Source: Gnetum montanum
Lineage: Eukaryota; Streptophyta; Gnetopsida; Gnetales; Gnetaceae
NCBI GenBank assembly: GCA_015680685.1
Contig: MNCI01011411.1
Coordinates: 547,981 to 611,980 of the forward strand
DNA length: 64,000 bases
Reading direction: 5' to 3'
In this document: positions 56,794 to 64,000 of the stretch, piece after piece
Layout: each line of letters begins with the position of its first letter
Position numbering within the stretch: position 1 is the first letter of the stretch
Made by a program: the position numbers and the translations under genes
Notes under the pieces: model-generated
The model's input: only the letters and a program-made list of their open reading frames with translations
Databases searched by the model: none
Told to the model about the DNA's origin: nothing

Positions 56794-59481
56794 ATGTCTT
56801 CTTCACATAGGGCCAAGAATACATCACATAATGAAAACACTAGTAGGAGAAATGATAGGATATATACTAAGAAAAACTAGGGTAAACAACCACAAGCACG
56901 GGTTTCATATGCTCATGTAGACCCTTACTACACTCAAAGACTACGTTCAACTAATGCAGACAATCCTAGAGCAAATGAAGTAAGTCCTAGAACAAGGAAG
57001 GCCCCAAGGCCTAGGACCTCCTTCAAACCTAGAAGAGATAAATAAATGGACCATAGGAGGAGATATAGCAACCATAGCAATTCTCCCAATTCCCCATCTT
57101 CCTCTTCGTCTTCCACATCTCGTTCTAAAAAGGATGAATGTAGTTATAGAAATAAAGATACAATAAGGGATCAAGACGAAGATGGAAATAGAAATAGACA
57201 AGATCATCAAAGTGAGCATAGACGCGATCATCATAATACAACAAATAGAAATAGAAATCATCATCACGATATGTCTAATGATGATGAACCCTTGTTGGCT
57301 ACTAGTAGCATCACATAGATAATGGAGGTAGTTAGAATACACCACAGGCATCAAAGGGAAAGTCGCATCAAAAGGCTTGATATGAATGACATCCCTAAAT
57401 TTGCAAGAGGCTATAACTCTAATCCACAACATTACTTACAAGTCTTCCATGATGCTTGCACCTTGCAGAACATCAAGCATGAGTGGTAAAAGCTTAAGCT
57501 CTTTCCTAGGACACTAGTTGACGAAGCTAAAAGTTAGTATAGATCGTTGGCACTAGATTCAATCCATCAGTGGTCCACAATGTTGGAACTCTTCAACAAG
57601 AAATACCAAACCTATGCTAGAGTGTCCAACCTAAGAAAACAAATCCAAGAATGGAGGCAAGAAAAACATGAATCCTTGGATGTGGCCTTGGATAGATACT
57701 ATTCACTACTACATAGGTGTCCAAGCCATGATTTTTCTCAAAAAGAGTAGTTTTTCCACATCATAGATGAGCTTTGTAACCAAATGAGAGAGACCCTTGG
57801 GATTTATGCCCAAGGTTGGTTATCCAAATTGAAAGCCCATTAGATACAAAGGCTAGTTGAACATATGGCAAAAGAAGAAGCTGAGCTATGTAAACAAGAG
57901 AATGTAAAGGAATATAACTGAGATCCAACTCTTCAAAAGAAGGGGATCCATATCTATGATGAGTAAAAAGAAGTAGCTCTTGATGAGATGATTTCACAAC
58001 AAACCTTGCCAATACAAAAGTCTATCGCTAAACTTGAAGCAATGATAGAGAAGATGTGGGAGTCGATAAATGACAAAGTTACAACCTACATGAAAATAAT
58101 AGAGAAGAGGATAATGCAAAAAGGATCAAGTGATCAAAAACAGAGGAAAAAGAACAAAGAAATAGGTAGGAACACTTATTGGAAAAAAAGAAAAATAGCT
58201 ATAGTAGAAGAGACTATAGACTCAACCATAGAAGAGGATGATGGATGTGACATCTACCAATATGACCATCTAAAGGGCTATTACCCAATTATGTTACATC
58301 TACAAGAGTTTGGGGCTTTTGCTTTGAATCCCGAGTTCATACAAAAGAAAATGCCTAGGAAATTACATTACTCACAAGCTAATTATAGATAGTCCTACAA
58401 CCAACCATACTATTCTAGTTTGACTTCTTATCAACCTAAAAACTATTATTATTCTAGTTGTGGGGGACACCATCAACAAACATCAATACCCTTATTGCCA
58501 GCCAAACCCGTATGACTACTATGTTCAATAGCATGTTTCTCCAAATGGTTTTACTTCCTTTACCTCGAATCACTACTATCACTCTCCCAAATATCATCAA
58601 CCCGCAAGATATCTTATGGGATTACCATTTCAAACCTCTTATCCTTTGCAGCATCCTCAATATTCTCATACTTCCCTCCATCATATGTCACCAACAACAA
58701 CACAAGAAGGAATGACACCACAACGTCAATGAAGAATGCCACTTGTACTATGAACATACACGTAAATGATAATGCTAGTAGAACTCAACCACAATCTCGA
58801 AAATGTCCTTTCTTTAGGACAGTTTCCACACATGAGTACAAAACTTGTAAACCTACTGCCTCATGAAAACCAACACAAGGCCAGTCAGGTGCAACATCCT
58901 TCCTCACCAAAATAATGTCTTCCAATCCTATGCAAGGGCCAACACCCATTATCACTTGAATGCAAAACACAACAGATCAACTTATCAATATGAAGAGACA
59001 TGCAATTCCATGCATTACTATTTAAAAAAAAAGATGTAATTGTGGACTGATCTTCTAAACCCTAAACACAATTATTACACTAGTCCATAACAACTGTGAA
59101 AAATGAGTGTATGCACAAGAGAGAGTAGGGGCCACTAAACCAAAATATACCCAATGGCCAACAACTAAGAACTTTCAATGATTCAAAACATGCATGGAGC
59201 AATATGAACCACTTATTAATTCCCATTCTAATAAAATGACCCCAACTAAGAACTTACAAATGGAAATACTAAACCACAATCATACACCAACAAAAAGAGG
59301 AACTAAGGACTTAGATGATAAAAATTTAATTACCATCATAATTATATGGGGTGATAATAGAAAAACTAAATCACTAAGAATGTTAAGTACGAAACCTCAA
59401 GTGTATGATCTAAGGGAACTAGGGTGCATTTTCCAAACACTTACCCATGAGTTCAATCATGGGGGAGATGCCTCATCTTGA
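56794..59481 (+). pseudogene. gag: gag pseudogene of element J
   Basis: One frame from ATGTCTTCTTCACATAGG to a TGA after FNHGGDASS, 896 codons including stops. The basic N-terminal region has RRYSNHSNSPNSPSSSSSS and a RNRNHHH stretch. The capsid-like core (57370-57840) has KLKLFPRTLVDEAKS and HIIDELCNQMRETLG. The knuckle is decayed (CDIYQYDHLKGYY near 58247; second and last Cys now Tyr). The tail is longer than in A (662 codons) and, after about 58700, low in recognisable content; it may include scars of deleted protease/pol. No DSG motif remains. Confidence 0.75.
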
Positions 59482-61055
59482 TTTAGGAATTAATAAGTAT
59501 TTTTTCATTTTTTGTCTTATAATTCTTTTTAATTTTTAATTTTTTGATATACCTTTTCACATTTCTTAATAAATTTTTCCATTCTTTTATACTTTTCAAT
59601 TTCTTAATAATTTTTTAATTCTTTAACATTTTTCTATTCTTTGATGATTATTTATTCTTTTAACATTTTTCATTCTTTTCATCTTTTCCATTCTATCTTT
59701 TTCATACTCTGATTTCATTTTCTTTGTACATATTTTTTATTGTTAATAAAACACACCAAGAATAAGGTAAGATGTAGTCTAATAAGGTAAAGATTTTTGT
59801 ATGTTATCAAGTCATAAGCGACTGATTATTTGCATAGTGAGGCCATAATATTCATCCATCCGTTCCATTAATAAGAGATTCTTACCATGGTCATAATGAT
59901 ATTCTTTCCATTATAAAACTAAGAATAAATTTATGATTGTTATACCTAAATTAAAAACTGAAGAACCCAACAGAATGAAAAGAGTGTGCCATCAAGGGGA
60001 TTTGTGGATTCTCTTGGATTACTACTGTAAGTTTTATCCTGCTGCTTAGGTTGTATTATGTCCTTGTAGATCTAATGAAAAATGGAAGTAAGAGTACAAT
60101 AAATGTTGTCTTACCATGTCACTCGAAAGACATGTTATCCATGCCTAAAGGTAGTCCTCTAATAAGGTTGACACAATTAAAAATAAAACTCATGCACAAA
60201 ATAAATTTGTAGGGGTCCCATTGGAAAGACATGTTACCCATACCTGAAGGTAGGTAGCTTCTCAAAAATCCAAAAAATAAAAAGTGCAATGAATAAACTC
60301 CTCCCTTAGACAACATGCCACGTGATAATACTCCTTGTAATGGTGATAGTCTTATGATGGTGAATTTGAGAGGTGAAACAATGTGATGTCACTGGATGTG
60401 ATTTGGACTTGGTTTGAATCTTGAACAAAAGGGCTAATGATTACTTTAACCACTAATAAAACACAAAAATTCATTATGCCTATGCTAAGATACCTCACGT
60501 CCTAATTTCAACAATCCCTTTTATAGTCCATCTCACCTCACTGTATATATTTAATTATAACTTCTAGTTTTGTAGAACATAGCATTATTTTCCCAATCTA
60601 GTGATACTAACATGTGTGTTGTGCTAGACAAGTATGTCTTGCATTCAACTCCTTGGAAACCTAATGACACTTTTAAGTGTGGTTATATAAGGGCACTAAG
60701 GGCTAGAGCCTACTTTGGAAAGGATCCACTTGTATAACTCTTGTATTTTATACTTGCCAAACAATTCCACATCATCTTATGCCTTCCAAAATATCTAATA
60801 AACTTACCATGTTTTCTAATAATTTATCTGCACATTAGAAATTCATTATCCATTTCTTATTTATACCATAAGCTTTCGTTGCCTAAGATTCCTTCTTCAT
60901 TAACTTTGACTGCCAAATTTTCAAAAAATGTGCATCATTAATGACCCAATATCCTCTAGACTAACTTCACATCTTCCAAACATTCCATTTGACTCATTTT
61001 TTCCCTAAAAAATCAATTAAAAATTTGAAATTTTTAATGGTAACATTGTAGTTAT
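59482..61055 (+). other. Non-coding spacer of element J
   Basis: A T-rich tract of about 240 bp, TTAATAAAACACACC (possible poly(A) signal, about 59738), two copies of the 'AAAGACATGTTACCCATRCCT' motif (about 60126 and 60224), and the GGCTAGAGCC block. No ORF is supported. Confidence 0.7.
60691..60735 (+). promoter_or_regulatory. Conserved non-coding block of the spacer (element J copy)
   Basis: GGGCACTAAGGGCTAGAGCC then TACTTTGGAAAGGATCCACTTG. Confidence 0.55.
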
Positions 61056-61059
61056 GATG

Positions 61060-61105
61060 TCATTGGCACCTACAATATTGTATCTATGATGTCATGCATA
61101 TAAAT
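61060..61105 (+). promoter_or_regulatory. Internal promoter of the env-like ORF (element J)
   Basis: GATGTC sites (about 61056 and 61088) with CTACAATATTG between them, then GCATATAAATATAG (TATA about 61097-61106) and a second ATATATATG. It uses the GATGTC core found in J's own LTR rather than the GATATC of A. Confidence 0.5.
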
Positions 61106-61365
61106 ATAGTATATATATGTGCAAGAGTTAGTAAAATTGTTTGCTTCCTCATTTTGCAACAAGACAGTTTTTGTAGTTTTTTTTTTTTTCAAAACTCTTG
61201 CACACTAGCTTCGAAAGGCCATAACTTCACCCTCGCAGCTCCAATTCCTAAAATTCTTAAATTCTATTGATCCTAGAGCATTCAACTTAATCATGGGAGG
61301 TGCATTGCATGATATAACTAAAAATTTAAGCTAAAAATTCTTAATGCTAGAAGATACTATAAAGG

Positions 61366-61668
61366 GTAAGTACAAAGAAATAATAAGAATCTTAACATTA
61401 ATCAATCAAACTAACACCAAAAAGATTTAGATCATACTCCTAATAGACTATACCAACTATTTTAGGCCATAATAAACAAGAAAATAATACTAAGATCATA
61501 AGTAACTAAATAATATAACACCTAAGGGGTTCCTTTTTTGCAAATTTTTCTAACTCTGCAATCATAAGATGAAAAGAACTTGATCTAAGAAAAAGTATGA
61601 GAAGGATTATGAATAATTAAGCATCAATGAAAACATTTTGGTAATCTTAAACTCTTGATTGATTACAA
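61366..61668 (+). other. Predicted 5' intron of the env-like transcript (element J)
   Basis: A consensus donor AAAGG|GTAAGTAC and a decayed acceptor TTGATTACAA against the ATG (CAG to CAA). Confidence 0.6.
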
Positions 61669-61973
61669 ATGGTCCTAAAGAAGATACGACAAGGAGGACC
61701 TTCACAACTTGGAAGCTGCAAAGATGCAACTCCAAGCATCTCTATTTAGGCCCATACTAACCAATAGTGGAGAATAAAACTTAGGAGAAACATACAAATT
61801 CTAATGAAATAAAGAGGCCAATGCAACAGATAAAATCAATGGAGTCTTTGTGCCATACTCAGTAGAGAGGACATATGGAAAAAGAAGATAAGGACAGAAG
61901 AGGAGAAACTTTCCAAAAGCCTAACAACAAAGGGAAAAAGCCAATGAAAAAGCCACCACCACCTGAAATATGA
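61669..61973 (+). pseudogene. env-like ORF of element J, internally deleted
   Basis: Keeps the start (ATGGTCCTAAAGAAG), a short match to the RETYQFW block (RETYKF, then NKEANATDKINGVFV) and the C-terminal tail (NNKGKKPMKKPPPPEI-stop). About 2.4 kb is deleted relative to G. The intron, start and end are retained. Confidence 0.7.
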
Positions 61974-62154
61974 ACTACATCAAACCACTTCAAATTTTTT
62001 TTTTATTTTGTTATGTAATTATGTCATTTTTTTTGTACACACCACTACAACACTCAAAGTCAGTCAGTAGTTAGAGTTAGTCAATAATCTCGTACCTTTC
62101 CAATTTTGTAAAGAAAGCTTGGTCCTATCTTGTTAACTCAATAACAAGTTTATA

Positions 62155-62170
62155 GTCAGTCGTGGGGGTA
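62155..62170 (+). other. Polypurine tract of element J
   Basis: GTCAGTCGTGGGGGTA before the 3' LTR. Confidence 0.8.
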
Positions 62171-63202
62171 TGATGAATCATTAGTTTTCTTGCTAAGATA
62201 TCATAAATGCTATGTCGTAGATGCTACATCGCATCTACATTGTAGCATGCCTATCGATGTGTCTTAGTTGGCTACTACGTCGCATCTACAATGTCATAGA
62301 TGCAATGTTGCATTTGTTTAATACATTTAATTTTTGTCCACCAACGATATCATATCTACGATGTCATATATTCAATATCATAGCACATGCTACGTTATCA
62401 TACATCTAATATCACGGATTGTGTGCAACCTATAAATACAACACTTGGATGCACGGATCCAAAGAAGTTTCATTTCATCCTTAGGTAGATTCTTGTTGTT
62501 TTGTTTCGTAATTTTAGCAATAGAGTGAATGTCCACAGTGTGGTGTTGAGTAGTTGTATGAAATCTTTATCCAAGTGAAGTGTACCTAGGCACAATTTAT
62601 GATTGGAAATAAAGATGGAGATTTCTTTTCATCATTGCAACATCTAGTTCCTTTTACTGTTTTACTTAGCATAGTTTTTACTATTTTCTTAGTTTAATCA
62701 TTTACATTTCCATATACTTTACTTTACTTGTTGATCAGTCAAGTAGAATGAGTACAACTAGTTTTGAGCATTTAAGTGTAATTGTTGGGTAATCCCAGTA
62801 GTGTTATTTCTTGGTTCACCAAGTAGTGTAACACTTGGTAACCCAGTAACAATTACATAAGCCCAAGACATGTACAGTAAGCTAAAACCGGATGCTCATC
62901 ACTCTAGACTAGAGTAGATTTACATTACTGTCATTACTTACATTTAGATTTCTATTCTCAACTTTCATCATGTTTACAACTACAAGTATTAAAGGCCAAA
63001 CAACATCAATTATCATATGCCTCACTTTGGACTAAACCATACATGACAAAGCTACCACTAGTCTAAGTGGGAAGACAGCATCTTGCGATCAATGTTTAAC
63101 AATCTAAGTGCCACAACTAGTCCCATCCATGGAATTTGACAGGATCATGCATGAATGCTTATGATTCATATGGTTGGGTATAGGTGTGCTTGCTACTCAT
63201 TA
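62171..63202 (+). repeat. 3' LTR of element J
   Basis: Starts TGATGAATCATTAG and ends ACTCATTA. GATGTC/GATATC variants lie at 62205-62415, TATAAATA at 62431-62438, an AATAAAGATGGAGATTTC poly(A) region follows, then U5 units and the 'GGACTAAACCATACATGACAAAG' block. Confidence 0.9.
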
Positions 63203-63207
63203 GTAAG
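63203..63207 (+). repeat. Target-site duplication of element J, right copy
   Basis: GTAAG, identical to 55635-55639. Confidence 0.9.
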
Positions 63208-63259
63208 AAAAAAAACATATAAAAAATTTTAAAGATATTAAAAATGAAAAAAAGATAAG
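63208..63259 (-). other. Short A-rich remnant, probably element H
   Basis: On the minus strand this is a T-rich stretch like the post-gag tract of A, G and J, as expected if H resumed after J. It is too short for certainty. Confidence 0.35.
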
Positions 63260-64000
63260 TGTTGGCACATTTTGGCCATTTTATGGAACAGTAACATTCA
63301 GGGCTTTGAGTTTGGTAAGTTACAAGAATTATCAAAGTTATATTCAATGGCTGAGGGCATGTTAAAGCTTTGTGGATCTGGTAACATTTGTCCAATGGAC
63401 AGTTGTGCTTGGGTTGGATGCATGCTGGTAATTCTCTGCCATTTTCTGAAACTTTTCTGGAATTTTTTCTGAAACTTCGATGAATAGTGTTCGCGCGATG
63501 AATAGTATTCGAGCGTAAGATGAATAGTGTTTGAGCGTAAGATGAATAGTGTTTGAGCGTAATATGAATAGTATTTGAGCGTAAGATGAATAGTGTTTGA
63601 GCGTAAAATGAATAGTATTTTACGCAGTGAATAGTGATTACGCAGCTTACGCTCTGCAGCGTAAGATGAATAGTGTTTGCGCGTAAGATGAATAGTGTTT
63701 GAGCGTAAGATGAATAGTGTTTGAGCGTAAGATGAATAGTATTCGAGCGTAAGATGAATAGTGTTTGAGCGTAAAATGAATAGTATTTTACGCAGTGAAT
63801 AGTGATTACGCAGCTTACGCTCTGCAGCGTAAGATGAATAGTGTTTGAGCGTAACCAGCCGAAAACGCCTCATTTAATGTCTGAATCTTGATTTTCTGAA
63901 GGCTGGGAATCGCTGGGGAGCTTGGCAAAAAGTCATGGGGGGTCCTTGTGCTTGATTTTGGCTTGTTTTGACTTAGTTTCAGGGCCCCGGATATTGGTGA
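63260..64000. mobile_element. Element K: edge of an element related to the LTR of I
   Basis: Begins TGTTGGCACATTTTGG. It shares GTCCAATGGACAGTTGTGCT (63390-63409) with element I (38680-38699) and the TTTTCTGGAATTTTTTCTGAA type of repeat. It runs off the window. It is probably a Tat-type LTR in the same orientation as I; no coding part is visible. Confidence 0.5.
63478..63862 (+). repeat. 22-bp minisatellite with a 168-bp higher-order repeat
   Basis: The unit GATGAATAGTGTTTGAGCGTAA is repeated about a dozen times. Every fifth to sixth unit is replaced by TTACGCAGTGAATAGTGATT followed by a near-palindrome (TTACGC...GCGTAA). The two higher-order copies start at 63607 and 63775. The long minus-strand ORF here is an artefact of the repeat. 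Confidence 0.9.

Larger units (their letters stand above)
55640..63202 (+). mobile_element. Element J: complete pol-less Athila-like retrotransposon
   Basis: A 7.56-kb insertion with paired LTRs (1022 and 1032 bp), PBS, gag, spacer, internal promoter, intron, a deleted env-like ORF and polypurine tract, flanked by perfect GTAAG duplications. Protease and pol are absent. It is inserted in the minus-strand element H. Confidence 0.9.

Noticed and set aside
56934-57432. Minus-strand ORFs of 60 and 161 codons
   Set aside because: Antisense shadows of the basic N-terminal region of gag in J.
63298-63873. 191-aa minus-strand ORF
   Set aside because: Its repeated HYSS/ILRSNTIHLT text is simply the translation of the 22-bp minisatellite.
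1-64000. tRNA, rRNA or an intact host gene
   Set aside because: Read for tRNA-like cloverleafs, rRNA-like conserved stretches and long non-transposon ORFs; none was convincing. A tRNA scan and protein search were not possible here.

Overview
This is intergenic DNA from a large plant nuclear genome. It consists almost entirely of old, nested and broken LTR retrotransposons. I found no intact host gene, tRNA, rRNA or CRISPR array. The size and age of the nested elements, the A+T-rich decayed DNA and the assembly Ns suggest a large-genome seed plant, possibly a gymnosperm. The species cannot be fixed from the sequence.

Most of the window belongs to one superfamily of Ty3/gypsy elements that I assign to the Athila side of the Tat/Athila branch. 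The reasons are a primer-binding site resembling the tRNA-Asp type (TTGGCrCCrTTGCC), an Athila-style Gag with a CX2CX3HX4C knuckle, an Athila-like RT start in one copy, and a long extra ORF downstream of gag that resembles the plant-transposon/Athila env-like proteins. The LTRs have 8-bp inverted ends (TGATGAGT...ACTCATCA) and most carry arrays of GATATC palindromes just upstream of a TATA box.

Layout: 1-2489 unassigned DNA with a minus-strand fragment resembling an OSCA/CSC1 channel exon. 2490-4570 tail and 3' LTR of element E. 5019-13700 element A, complete with a perfect 5-bp target duplication. 15617-21164 element C (gag-protease-start of RT), split by a solo LTR at 17993-18840 and cut by element D (21165-23246). 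23247-25378 unclassified repeat. 25379-26129 minus-strand LTR. 26130-32244 element B (gag-protease only). 32245-34029 LTR fragment and unclassified DNA with C/G tracts. 34030-63259 is one nest: minus-strand element H is split by element G (37471-53415), G's 5' LTR is broken by a minus-strand Tat-type element I with a pol pseudogene (37943-45417), and H is split again by element J (55640-63202). 63260-64000 starts another element, K, with a minisatellite.

Elements A, G, H and J appear to form a pol-less group built as LTR - gag - long non-coding spacer - internal promoter - intron - env-like ORF - LTR (gag is not visible in H). The env-like ORF has its own GATATC or GATGTC/TATA promoter resembling the U3 of its own LTR. 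In all four copies a splice donor (GGGTAAG-like) and an acceptor flush against the ATG bracket a 5' intron. I read these as non-autonomous elements dependent on pol-bearing relatives such as C. The internal spliced env-like transcription unit is the most novel feature of the window.
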